Below, piece by piece: positions 1 to 7,686 of a stretch of 15,338 nt of DNA. The position numbers and the translations under genes are program-made. The stretch is taken from assembly GCA_021833045.1 (NCBI GenBank), contig JAKBGP010000030.1, forward strand, positions 1-15,338. Reading direction: 5' to 3'. The stretch's first letter is position 1. Every line of letters begins with the position of its first letter. Source of the stretch: Thermoplasmata archaeon (GTDB taxonomy: Archaea > Thermoplasmatota > Thermoplasmata > Thermoplasmatales > Thermoplasmataceae). Under the pieces are notes generated by a model, which saw only the letters and a list, made by a program, of their open reading frames with translations, made no database searches and was not told where the DNA came from.

Positions 1-126
1 ATTTTTTTTATTTTTGATACGAGTCTACTCATGCTTATTGGTTTCTTATAATCCATGATCTCAAGTACTTTGCATTTTTTTGGAAGAATTATACTATCTC
101 CACCATTAGAAGGAGATACAATTAAT
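1..126. repeat. Direct terminal repeat, left copy
   Basis: Bases 1-126 match 15197-15322 at every position, including the run of eight T near the start. The match starts at the first base of the window and stops at base 127 (G here, C at 15323). The repeat lies inside a glycosyltransferase coding sequence. See the right copy and the finding on contig ends. Confidence 0.97.
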
Positions 127-239
127 GTAATATTCTTAACCCATGTTATCTTCGACATCCCAATTATGAATGATGTGCTCCACTCATCATATGTGTACCC
201 GTGGTTTAGAATATTACATATTATGATAGGATTTATCAT
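1..239 (-). CDS. Glycosyltransferase, N-terminal part (runs off the left edge)
   Basis: On the minus strand an open frame starts at ATG 239 (another in-frame ATG lies at 254) and reaches base 1 without a stop. Its product begins MINPIIICNILNHGYTYDEW and continues through a short hydrophobic strand (ITLIVSPSNGGDS) into the same residues that precede the glycosyltransferase at 14275-15252. From base 126 down to base 1 the DNA is identical to 15322-15197. If the window ends are joined there, the frame continues to the stop at 14275 and gives a 386-aa protein, a usual length for a GT-B (GT4-like) enzyme. The family comes from the C-terminal part only; this segment alone would not identify it. No clear Shine-Dalgarno sequence precedes ATG 239; GGAAAG lies directly upstream. 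The plus-strand open frame over the same bases is a shadow. Confidence 0.65.
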   Translation of the reverse strand, partial: MINPIIICNILNHGYTYDEWSTSFIIGMSKITWVKNITLIVSPSNGGDSIILPKKCKVLEIMDYKKPISMSRLVSKIKK

Positions 240-556
240 TCTTTCCGATGCCATCCTTTGGAAATAGCCACAGAAGCTAATAATATTTGTTCATGGGATA
301 AGCTTCGGGACAGTGTCGTTTTGTCGATAATTCTCATAATCCCTTACAGGACACTGGCTTATGTGCATTAGATAATTGTGCTGCCGTGTACATGCGCATG
401 TTGATCTCAAAGTTTACTCTGTCTTCCTTTGGGAAGCTTAATACTTATCTTTGCTAAAATCTACCTCTTCCTCATTTAGTTTGTACATTCCGATATAAAT
501 CGAATGTAGTAATTTTCGAGCCTTATGATGATTCACACCAGGAAATGTATACCTTT

Positions 557-581
557 TTTCAGGCAATGCAATTGCCTGAAA
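557..581. repeat. Perfect 11-bp stem hairpin with 3-nt loop
   Basis: An 11-bp arm containing TTCAGGCAAT at 557-567 is followed by the loop GCA (568-570) and its exact reverse complement at 571-581. The stem is G+C-richer than the AT-rich surroundings and follows a T run. It could be a transcription-termination or attenuation structure, or the subterminal hairpin of a lost mobile element. No intact gene lies next to it to decide. Confidence 0.6.
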
Positions 582-712
582 GCATATTTTTCTTGGGTAT
601 TGGTATCGATTTATGATATATCTTTCCGTAACCGAAGATATTTACCTTGCTTGGTAGAGGAAATAACCTAAGATCTTCTAAATTCTAAAAACTAAGCCAT
701 GTTTTGATGTAC

Positions 713-721
713 TATAAATAG
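713..721 (+). promoter_or_regulatory. TATA-box-like motif TATAAATAG, no intact gene downstream
   Basis: This nine-base motif is the same as the one found upstream of the FkbM gene, gmd and the methyltransferase pseudogene. Nothing coding that I recognise follows it on the plus strand, so it is either a remnant promoter or a chance match. Confidence 0.3.
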
Positions 722-1226
722 AGAATAAATATTAATTCTTCATTGGAGTGATCATCCGACATTGAAAAATATATTTTTATTTTCGAGCAAAAAAACTAAT
801 TAAAATGATGAATAATGGAAGTCTTTATTTTCCTTTTTGAGGGAAGATAATCAGATTTTACCCTTTTATAACGTCTTGTTTCTCCTTTTCCTAAGATTGC
901 ATTTTTCTCTATAATTCAAAACATACTTTAATTGCTCTCAAAATTTAGTTTCCGAGTGTGGAATTAAATTCTATCATGAAATTTGTTAAGATTATACATT
1001 GCACATGAAAAAAAAGATCAACTTTGTATCATTCTTAACTCTTACCGTACAAACATTCCCTTTTTTAATATTTTGTGCTGTGTTCCATTTACATTAGCAG
1101 AGATCTTTTGTTTTGCGGGAAAACGCTTCATTCACAGTATCACTGGATTGAATGAAGAAATTTCAACTTCAAACTCGTATTTATTAGTTATTTATTTACC
1201 TCGACATACTCGATTAGTTTCTGCCA

Positions 1227-1235
1227 TATAAATAG
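1227..1235 (+). promoter_or_regulatory. TATA box for the methyltransferase pseudogene
   Basis: TATAAATAG ends 43 bases before the ATG at 1279 that opens the methyltransferase pseudogene. The spacing allows a start site near 1255-1260 and a short leader. The assignment rests on motif identity with the boxes at 6713 and 10552. Confidence 0.45.
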
Positions 1236-1278
1236 CATATTTCATTAATACCACTTTAGAGAATCGTGTATAGAGAAG

Positions 1279-2040
1279 ATGATAAAAAGGTTGGAAAAAT
1301 TCTCAATCGATTCTGGAGAAATTACTTAGAAAATATTTATATATAATGATAGAGATTATAAGAGTGACTATATTCCCGAACAAAAATACATTTTAGATAA
1401 CCAATTTAGAGTATTCAAATCAATCGAAGTATTAAGAAGAGATTTTACGAAGATGGATTTTCTAAAATTACAATAGGAAATATATGATACTCATCTTTTA
1501 ATCAAATAATCAAAAATGTAATGGAGATTTACCATTATAATCCCGAAGGTGTCTTTTCTCCAAAGAAATGTTGAGTTAAGTTCACTGAGTTTTTTTATTT
1601 TTGATCTGATTGAAAAGTTCAATGGACCTTTGATTTAATAATATGCACAGAGGTAATTGAGCATATTTTTGCTAATTACGATACATTATTTTAGAATCTT
1701 GCAAAACTAATTAACCCTGGCGACTTTTTAATTGTATCGGTGCCAAATGCTGTTTCATTTGTTAGAAGAAAAACTGTTTTACTTGGAAAGAATAACACTG
1801 CTCAAAAAAACTATCATAAAGGGACCTTTTGGTGAACATGGCCACGTAAGAGAATATGCGATGTATGAAGTTGAATTTTTTCTTGAACCATATTTTGAAG
1901 TGGTTTTAACTGCAGGAATCAATAATTTTTCCACTACACAGATGCTTCCTCTAATTAGAATTCTACCCACTTCGTTGTGTGATGACTTACTATTTATTGC
2001 CAGAAGGAAAAAAGAACAAGATACTAATGTTTTATCATAA
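1279..2040 (+). pseudogene. SAM-dependent methyltransferase pseudogene
   Basis: Pieces of one class I methyltransferase (about 254 codons when summed) appear in order but in different frames. The frame opened by ATG 1279 has in-frame TAG stops at 1327 and 1474. A second frame carries MEIYHYNPEGVFSP. Next comes the conserved region FDLIICTEVIEHI, then (after a TAG at 1692) LINPGDFLIVSVPN. The last, intact-looking piece, FGEHGHVREYAMYEV, runs to the TAA at 2038-2040. The order of an acidic/hydrophobic strand, EVIEHI, PGDFLIVSVPN and HVREY is typical of the sugar- and polysaccharide-modifying methyltransferases of the Methyltransf_11/23 type. At least three frameshifts (one near 1626-1631 and one near 1790-1800) and three stops make it dead. 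The motif I glycine loop could not be located. Both TAG and shifted frames occur, so stop-codon recoding does not rescue it. Confidence 0.75.
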
Positions 2041-2330
2041 ATAGAATTCTATATTTACGCGGAACTACCTCATAGAACCTTATTTAAAGAATTGTCGCAT
2101 ATTGATCAATGACATCTAAAATAACATGGAATTATGGTTTTTTCTAAGAATTGTTGAAACAAGGCGATGGTCTCCAAGCTGCCAAGTTACATTACAAGCC
2201 TAAATTTCAGAGGTTTTATTTCGATCCCTTCGGATCCTTACCCATGCGTAATGGAATATTGTAGGAGAATTCATTCAAAGTAAATTTGAAAGATTACAGA
2301 CAACACAAAAATTTTAAATGAGAACTATAT
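2041..2330 (+). other. Gap with an unassigned coding relic
   Basis: A 37-codon open piece on the plus strand (about 2149-2262) includes ELLKQGDGLQAAKLHYK, then FYFDPFGSLPMRNGIL, before a TAG; a further open piece follows it. I do not recognise it with confidence. The first part faintly resembles helical PaREP1/HEPN-like sequences, but that is a guess. No start or Shine-Dalgarno sequence supports an expressed gene. Confidence 0.3.
2312..2319 (+). promoter_or_regulatory. Possible TATA box for the CysD-like gene
   Basis: The AT-only octamer TTTTAAAT is centred about 31 bases before ATG 2347, where a TATA box would lie for a leaderless or nearly leaderless archaeal transcript. It is not the TATAAATAG form used elsewhere in this window, and AT-rich octamers are common here, so support is weak. 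Confidence 0.3.
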
Positions 2331-2346
2331 CTATGAATTGACTGAA

Positions 2347-3153
2347 ATGGATGATATAGAGCCGAAGGACTACTTAAGCCACAATTCAAAGTTAGAGATT
2401 GCGAGGATAGTGTCAAAGGAAAGCGTTACTAGGTTTAGGAATCCAGCAGTTGTCTGGAGTGCTGGAAAGGATAGTACTGTAATGCTTCACATATGCAAAG
2501 AAATTTGCGATAATATCGGGAAAAAGTTGCCACCGGCAATTTTTATTGACCATGGAGAACACTATGAGGAAACAATTGACATGATCAGTAAAATTTCTGA
2601 CCAATGGAAGTTTAAAGTTCTTACTGCAAGAAATGATGATTTTCTTAAAAACGTTGTTGATGGTTACGTAAACGTAGAAGCCCTAAATGATAAAAATAAG
2701 GCTGAGATAAAAAGACTTGGTTTTTCAGGAAATAGGATTCCATACTCGTTGGAAACGGAAGTAGGAAATCATCTTCTTAAGACTGTCCCTATGAATGATG
2801 TTATAAGGGTATACAGGTTCGACGCCCTTCTTGTAGGTGTAAGGAGAGATGAAAATAAAGCCAGATCGTCCGAAAGATTCATCAGCATTCGAGAAGAGCC
2901 TGCACATTATAGAATTCATCCCGTTTTGACATTTTCTGAAAAAGATATCTGGGAATATACTTTCTCTAACAAAATCCCTTATCATCCCCTATATGAAAAA
3001 GGATATAGATCAATAGATGGTAAAAACGATTCAAAGAAAACATCCGACTTACCTGCATGGGAACAGGATTTAGATACCACTGCTGAACGGGCAGGTAGAG
3101 CTCAGGACAAAGAAAACATGATGGAAAGACTTAGGAAACTTGGATACATGTAA
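2347..3153 (+). CDS. CysD-like ATP pyrophosphatase (PAPS reductase / sulfate adenylyltransferase subunit 2 superfamily)
   Basis: The 268-aa product (271 aa if the in-frame TTG at 2338 is used) belongs to the adenylyl-transferring ATP pyrophosphatases. Visible marks, numbered from the TTG: a PP-loop SAGKDSTVML from residue 41, FDALLVGVRRDENKARSSER around 161-180 matching the CysD GARRDEEKSRAKER segment, the DIWEY helix typical of CysD/CysH, and a C-terminal tail TTAERAGRAQDKENMMERLR resembling the TTSERQGR...D end of CysD. Known family role: with the GTPase CysN, CysD forms adenylyl sulfate (APS) from ATP and sulfate. No CysN, CysC or sulfotransferase is in the window. The paired cysteines near YRSIG in APS/PAPS reductases are absent; here the text is YRSIDGKND. 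It is thus closer to an adenylyltransferase than to a reductase, and its substrate is uncertain. The sulfatase-like gene follows after 6 bases, so the two are surely co-transcribed. The start is chosen by ATG preference; no Shine-Dalgarno sequence is evident. Confidence 0.8.
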   Translation: MDDIEPKDYLSHNSKLEIARIVSKESVTRFRNPAVVWSAGKDSTVMLHICKEICDNIGKKLPPAIFIDHGEHYEETIDMISKISDQWKFKVLTARNDDFLKNVVDGYVNVEALNDKNKAEIKRLGFSGNRIPYSLETEVGNHLLKTVPMNDVIRVYRFDALLVGVRRDENKARSSERFISIREEPAHYRIHPVLTFSEKDIWEYTFSNKIPYHPLYEKGYRSIDGKNDSKKTSDLPAWEQDLDTTAERAGRAQDKENMMERLRKLGYM

Positions 3154-3159
3154 TCACTC

Positions 3160-4509
3160 ATGCCAAATACAAACAATATTGTACTGATTGTACTTGATAC
3201 TATGCGAAAGGATGCCATTTCCCCATATAATAAAAGATTGAACACGCCAAATATTGAACAACTTTCAAAGGAATCAATGGTCTTTACAAATAATATTACA
3301 TCAGCACCATGGACAGTGCCTTCACACGCTTCTATGTTCACAGGAAAATATCCAATGGAACATCACATACATTTTAAGAATGAGAACAGGGATTTCTCTT
3401 CGACATCTAGGCTTATGAACAATTATCCTGGCGTGACTATAGCTGAGGTTTTGAAAAAACAAGGATATACTACATATGGAATGTCCGCTAATATGGGAAT
3501 AATTCCTGGAAGCGGATTTGACCGTGGTTTTGACGCTTTTACCTTTTTTGATCCAATGGGGAATTTTACATTGAACAATAATTGGAGTCTGTTGCTAAGC
3601 AAGTTCAGCGAAAGATTTGGCGAAACACACGGAGAGATATTGAAAAATCTTATAATGAACGGAAATCCTAAGGAATCATTCTCATATGTAAGCAATTACC
3701 TAAAAATGCGTAAAGAGGTAGAACAATCTCATAAAAATTATAATTTTCCTTTAAACAAATCTGGAAAAACCATTATCGACACCTTACACCGAACTTCGTT
3801 TTCTCAACCATTCTTTCTTTTTATAAATTTCATGGAATTTCACGAACCCTATGTTAAAAATTTTAACCCTCAAAAGGAGCAAGAATATTCTTTGGGCATT
3901 TTTACTCCCACAAAAAGAACGATAAACGAAGTTCGAAATTCGTATTATTTGGAATCAAAGAACGTTGACTGGGAAATTGGTGAGGTAATTAGGTTTCTTA
4001 AGAAGAGTGGTATATTTGAAGAAACGACATTAATGATCACCTCAGATCATGGACAGTCCTTATTTGAAAATGGCTTTTATGGCCACTCAACATATCTGTA
4101 TAATGAACTCATTAATGTACCATTGATACTAAAAAGAGCTACTTCCAATCCCAAGTGTCAAATAGTTAATCAATTATTTAGCAATATAGGGTTATTTGAT
4201 TTAATAAAGTCCATAGCTTGCGATGGCGAGATTATTGCTCCTGACTTCCCTTTCATAATTTCTGAAGCTGACGGTTCAGGGAAGGTTCCTAAGTCACTAA
4301 TAGTAAAAAATAAAGAGGCATCACAGAGACTAAGTAACATGAATTCACAAAGAAGAGCAATTTTCAAAGACGATTTTAAACTGGTTCTAAATATGAAAAA
4401 TGGAAATGTTGAGTCATTTGAAAAGAAGGAGAAACCAATAAAGAAGGAAGAATATAAAGTGGAGTTTATAGATCTTATGGAAACAATTGAACTCCTTGGA
4501 AAAGATTGA
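3160..4509 (+). CDS. Sulfatase/alkaline-phosphatase superfamily hydrolase with threonine at the nucleophile position
   Basis: The 449-aa product has the sulfatase fold marks. Near the N-terminus is IVLIVLDTMRKD, with metal-binding Asp13. TPNIEQLSKESMVFTNNITS follows, then APWTVPSHASMFTGKYP, the place of the C/S-x-P-S-R nucleophile motif. C-terminally TSDHGQSLFENGFYGHS supplies metal ligands Asp296 and His297 and a conserved His309. The nucleophile position is Thr52, with PSH rather than PSR. Formylglycine cannot be made there, so the enzyme should act as a threonine-type member of the superfamily, as in alkaline-phosphatase-like phosphodiesterases and phosphoglycerol transferases, unless Thr is standard in this archaeal branch. 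No signal peptide or membrane segment is visible, so it is probably cytoplasmic. It follows the CysD-like gene by 6 bases and precedes the glycosyltransferase pseudogene at 4560, so it was part of a glycan operon. The substrate (sulfate ester, phosphodiester or sugar phosphate) cannot be decided from sequence. Confidence 0.82.
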   Translation: MPNTNNIVLIVLDTMRKDAISPYNKRLNTPNIEQLSKESMVFTNNITSAPWTVPSHASMFTGKYPMEHHIHFKNENRDFSSTSRLMNNYPGVTIAEVLKKQGYTTYGMSANMGIIPGSGFDRGFDAFTFFDPMGNFTLNNNWSLLLSKFSERFGETHGEILKNLIMNGNPKESFSYVSNYLKMRKEVEQSHKNYNFPLNKSGKTIIDTLHRTSFSQPFFLFINFMEFHEPYVKNFNPQKEQEYSLGIFTPTKRTINEVRNSYYLESKNVDWEIGEVIRFLKKSGIFEETTLMITSDHGQSLFENGFYGHSTYLYNELINVPLILKRATSNPKCQIVNQLFSNIGLFDLIKSIACDGEIIAPDFPFIISEADGSGKVPKSLIVKNKEASQRLSNMNSQRRAIFKDDFKLVLNMKNGNVESFEKKEKPIKKEEYKVEFIDLMETIELLGKD

Positions 4510-4545
4510 AATGATCGCTATGATTCTTCTTATACTAAAAAGTAG

Positions 4546-4551
4546 GGAGGG
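4546..4551 (+). promoter_or_regulatory. Shine-Dalgarno sequence retained before a pseudogene
   Basis: GGAGGG lies eight bases before ATG 4560, a good ribosome-binding site and one of the strongest in the window. It shows that the broken reading frame after it once was a translated gene in the operon with the sulfatase-like gene. Confidence 0.6.
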
Positions 4552-4559
4552 AATTGATA

Positions 4560-5560
4560 ATGAAATTCATTATTTTTTCTCATGAGTCTCCATTACCAGT
4601 ATTTGGTGGACATTAGGAATATTTAATGTCTTTTTTGCAGACTCTCAATATGGATGGTCACAAATGTACTGTCATAAGTTGGGGTCCATAAGAAGATTAT
4701 AGCGTCAATATTAATGGAATCCAATTAAGGCACTTTAATTTTGAAATTAACAAAAACGTGCGAGGGGTGAAGATTCACGATGTAAATTACTATTCGTTCC
4801 CTGCTAGTATAGCCTCAAAACTCGTTGTGGCACAATACCATGGCATTAAGATATAATTCACCTGACAAAAGGATCAAAAAAATTCAGGAATTATGGGAAG
4901 ATTATGATGTCAAATTGAAAAACGGACCAAATAGCTTCAAGATACCTTTAAAGATGTCGATTCAGACTAGTATTCCAGTTATTGAGAGACTTAATTGGTT
5001 TGGTCTCCCTATGAATTTGGATAATAGGAAAGAATGGTTAGATTTCTTAGGAGAAAAAGAGTTGTTAGGCATGTTTTTCGATCATAGAATAAAACCCACC
5101 ATAAATTATAAGATCAAAAAGATGGAGATTTCATCAATTCATAGTGGAAAAGTTTATGTACCATCAAAAGTGAATTGCGATGAGATCAAAAACTAAAACA
5201 CAATATTGAAGTAAATTGGGTTTTTCCATTTCTGTATACAGAACAACTGCAGGACATTCATAGTGATGAGAATTTCGGAAATTTCTGCCTCTATTTTGCA
5301 TAAAAGAATTTCTCATCTTTGCTTTCATTAAGATATCTCTATAAAATAGCTAAAGGATTAAACAGTCTGAACATTTTTGTGACTGGAGATTTTGATGAAT
5401 TTGTGTAGATATACTGTACACCAAATCTTAAAATCTTAGGCAAAGTGAGCAATGAAGATTTTTATAATATCTAAAAGAGTCAAAATTCGTTATTTTTCCA
5501 TCAATGGAAAGACTCGGAGTGCAAATGCGTTTACACATAGCGTCATAACTTGTTACGCAT
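4560..5560 (+). pseudogene. GT4-like glycosyltransferase pseudogene, paralog of 7687-8928
   Basis: The frame from ATG 4560 begins MKFIIFSHESPLPVFGGH, collinear with MNILVVSREALFPTYGGH of the intact gene at 7687. Codon 19 is TAG where the paralog has Arg19, and codon 44 is TAA where it has Glu44, with no indel between. The frame then shifts: an open piece (4825-5196) carries LKNGPNS and RLNWFGLP...KEWLDFLGEKE, matching LKNGPDS, RLDWVGLP and KKWLDFLDEK. Further shifted pieces give VFPFLYTEQ, FVTGDFDEF, KILGKVSNEDF and FPSMERLGVQMRLHI, matching ILPFLYREN, FIVTGSENF, KIFGKVKFQSF and MPLIESHGIQMKLI. The paralog has about 90 more residues; here homology stops just before the IS630-family element. 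The gene therefore decayed through at least two nonsense codons and several frameshifts, and its 3' end was lost at the insertion. Confidence 0.88.
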
Positions 5561-5570
5561 AGTTTAAATA

Positions 5571-6589
5571 CATTTTCTCATCATTTATACCGTAAAAAAG
5601 CTTGCAATTCTGGAAGACAAGAAAGAGGAAATAATAGGAGAGATAAGACGCAGCGACGAATCAAAGTATGACTACAGGCTACATGGAATCCTGCTTGTGG
5701 GTAATGGCATGAGTCTGTACAGGGTGTATGATGTCATGGGTGACAGGCCAAGAACTGGGTCAACATATTCCTGAAGGATGGTTTTGATAGTCTCAGGGTG
5801 TCGGGAAGGCCTACCAGATTATCAGGCATCATGAACAGCATATCCATGGATCTGGGATATTCCCAGAACCTCTGGGACGGAAAACTTCTCAGCCACCAAC
5901 TCAGTGTGAAATACTACATAGACCTAGGTACAAGGCAGTGCCAGAGGATATTTCGGAAACTTGGTTTCAGATTGAGGTAATCTTGCCCGATGATGGCGAA
6001 GGGTGATTCTTCCGAGAAGGAGAAATTTAAAAAAACTCCTGAGTCTCCCGGAGGATGAAAGAACCATTATCTTCATTGAAGAGTACCATTTCTAACAACA
6101 TGGCACCAATATCAGGACATGGTACCCACCTGTGGATCATGCCCTGTCATATTACAGGAACCAAGCAGAAAAGGGATCAGTGTGTTTGGTGCTGTCAATA
6201 CAGCTGCCGGAAAGCTGGTCACAAAGTTCACAGACAGATACAATGTCGTGACATTCCTCAAATTCCTGTGCATTGTGCATAGAATATTCCCAACAGTGCC
6301 ATCGTAATGGACAATGCGCTGTACCACCTGCAAGCATCGTCACGGATTGCGCATTCCTGGCTGGAATGAACCTGCAGTTCATGCCTCCATACTCACCCGA
6401 ACTGAATCCCATCGAGAGGGTGTGGAAAATGACAAAGACCCATGCAACGCGCAACAGATACTTTCAGAAGTTGAATGACCTCAGGAATGCACATGAAAGA
6501 GAATTTGGGAAATATACCAGGAGTAATGGGGGAACTGAGAAGTCTATGCTTAATCACTTAAGTCGTAATGTATAAATGAAAAAACAATA
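5571..6589 (+). mobile_element. Dead IS630-family insertion sequence (ends approximate)
   Basis: The element is about 1.0 kb, normal for IS630. A 10-bp perfect inverted repeat, TCATTTATAC, lies at 5581-5590 and in reverse complement at 6570-6579. The right copy overlaps the end of the transposase frame, as is usual in the family. The sequences just outside these repeats also resemble each other weakly, so the true ends are probably up to 10 bases further out, next to TA dinucleotides (5569-5570 and 6588-6589) that would fit the TA target of IS630. This outer limit is an inference. Confidence 0.7.
5592..6575 (+). pseudogene. IS630-family transposase pseudogene
   Basis: Pieces in three frames add up to one IS630 transposase. 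The N-terminal helix-turn-helix region has KLAILEDKKEEIIGEIRRSD and SLYRVYDVMGDRP. The middle has WVNIFLKDGFDSL, DLGYSQNLWDGKLLSHQLSV and TRQCQRIFRKLGF. The DDE domain has FIEEYHF then QHGTNIRTWYPP, VFGAVNTAAGKLVTKF, IVMDNALYH and FMPPYSPELNPIERVWKMTK. The second acidic residue is Asp at 6310-6312 and the last is Glu at 6414-6416. The first is Glu (6078-6080) where the family has Asp. A TAA follows EYHF, and at least four frameshifts are present. It cannot be active. It lies against the truncated glycosyltransferase pseudogene. Confidence 0.85.
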
Positions 6590-6786
6590 AATTAATTGCT
6601 GAAGTTAAAGATGGGAAACTTGAAATGTTTCTCCTCTCCTAATAAGCAGGCACCACTGTATCTTGATTTCCTCCAAAAATCTAAACATTTGTTTTCCAAT
6701 ATTATTCAAGGATATAAATAGATTCAACTAAAACATTAAGTGCCTCAACAAGCAAAAAATTAAGAACTTTTAAGTATTGATGTGTT
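6590..6786 (+). promoter_or_regulatory. Leader region with TATA box for the FkbM-glycosyltransferase unit
   Basis: TATAAATAG at 6713-6721 is a good archaeal TATA box. It would place a transcription start near 6740-6745 and leave a leader of roughly 45 bases before the GTG at 6787. No convincing Shine-Dalgarno sequence precedes that GTG. The rest of the gap holds no frame I can assign. Confidence 0.5.
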
Positions 6787-7662
6787 GTGCCACCCTTAAG
6801 AGGATTTTTTAGATACCGAACTACTTTCAAGAATTATATAGAAGTTGTGTTGAAACTTTTTTTTAAAAAATTTCCTATTAAAATTATTTTTAAAAACGGT
6901 TTCGAAACTATAGCCCTCAATGCGGGATTTGTTCACGTTGCCTCTACTGGAATCAATTTTTCATATGATAGATATAATGATTTAATGGTTTTTAACTTTT
7001 ATGGCAAATTTCTAAATTTTTATGGAACTTACTATAACAATGACATTGCAGATACCTTTGGATTTCAGTCATACTCTTTCCTGAACGTTGTTGAAAGAAA
7101 TGTAATAGATATAGGTGCAAATATAGGAGACTCTTCGATTTATTTCTCAATGAAAGGTGCTAAAAAGGTTTTAGCTGTTGAGCCGTCTCCTTTTGTTTTT
7201 AAATATTTGGTTAAAAACATAAAAATCAATAAAATGGAAGATAAAATAGAAACATTAAATGTTGCCTTAGGAAACAAAATAAATACAATAAAAATACAAG
7301 ACAATGAAGTGGATGTGACTGGTTTAAAAGCGGAAAATATAGAAGATGGAAAAGAAATAAGTGTTTACACTCTGGAAAAACTCATTTCAGAAATTGATAA
7401 CCCAATGGTCGATTTAGTGTTGAAGATGGATTGTGAAGGGTGCGAATTTGATTCTTTTTTAAACAGTGATACATCAACTTTATCGGTTTTCAAAGAAATA
7501 ATCCTAGAGTATCATGACTACCCATACTCTTTAATTTCAAAATTAATGGATTGTGGATTTTCGGTGAAATTAGATGGTGTTAGAATTTCAGAAGTTCTAA
7601 AACTTAGTTGGAAAAACAAAAAAAATAGAATTGGATATATATATGCATCATCAATCTCTTAA
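6787..7662 (+). CDS. FkbM-family SAM-dependent methyltransferase
   Basis: The 291-aa product carries the FkbM marks: SAM-binding motif I VIDIGANIGDSSIYF from residue 106, the acidic end of strand 2 in VLAVEPSPF (Glu132), and the FkbM signature LKMDCEGCEFD around residues 212-221. Family members O-methylate sugars or polyketides; in a polysaccharide locus a sugar hydroxyl is the likely acceptor. The start is GTG; an in-frame TGA lies three codons upstream and the next Met is far inside the protein, so no better start exists. Residues 1-100 form the variable N-terminal region, with no signal peptide. It is followed after 24 bases by a glycosyltransferase, and the two are probably co-transcribed from the TATA box at 6713. 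Confidence 0.88.
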   Translation: MPPLRGFFRYRTTFKNYIEVVLKLFFKKFPIKIIFKNGFETIALNAGFVHVASTGINFSYDRYNDLMVFNFYGKFLNFYGTYYNNDIADTFGFQSYSFLNVVERNVIDIGANIGDSSIYFSMKGAKKVLAVEPSPFVFKYLVKNIKINKMEDKIETLNVALGNKINTIKIQDNEVDVTGLKAENIEDGKEISVYTLEKLISEIDNPMVDLVLKMDCEGCEFDSFLNSDTSTLSVFKEIILEYHDYPYSLISKLMDCGFSVKLDGVRISEVLKLSWKNKKNRIGYIYASSIS

Positions 7663-7686
7663 ACAATTTATGGCGGTTTTTATCGT

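Larger units (their letters stand above)
240..1278. other. Eroded stretch without an intact gene
   Basis: No uninterrupted frame with a recognisable product lies here. On the minus strand two broken segments look like former coding DNA. In 450-690, short open pieces in successive frames include LFPLPSKVNIFGYGKIYHK, VNHHKARKLLHSIYIGMYKL and, downstream, LPKEDRVNFEINMR. In about 995-1227, a frame from ATG 1227 contains VNGTQHKILKKGNVCTVRVK and is interrupted by two in-frame stops. I recognise neither product. An 82-codon plus-strand frame (983-1231) is equally unrecognised. The stretch also holds a perfect hairpin (557-581) and two TATA-like boxes (713-721 and 1227-1235). It reads as old, decayed accessory DNA. 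Confidence 0.5.

Noticed and set aside
55..267. 70-codon plus-strand open frame at the left end
   Set aside because: It lies opposite the glycosyltransferase N-terminal frame on the minus strand, which continues exactly into the recognised enzyme; the plus frame has no family resemblance.
311..357. CAGTGTC / GACACTG inverted pair about 30 bases apart as possible transposon end
   Set aside because: Only seven bases match, and no transposase or second end is nearby.
1279..1692. Several TAG stops in the methyltransferase relic as possible pyrrolysine or other recoding
   Set aside because: The pieces also lie in different frames, and other relics in the window use TAA and TGA, so decay explains all of them.
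6112..6454. Minus-strand open frames over the IS630 transposase (6112-6333 and 6152-6454)
   Set aside because: They are antisense to the conserved DDE domain and have no recognisable product.
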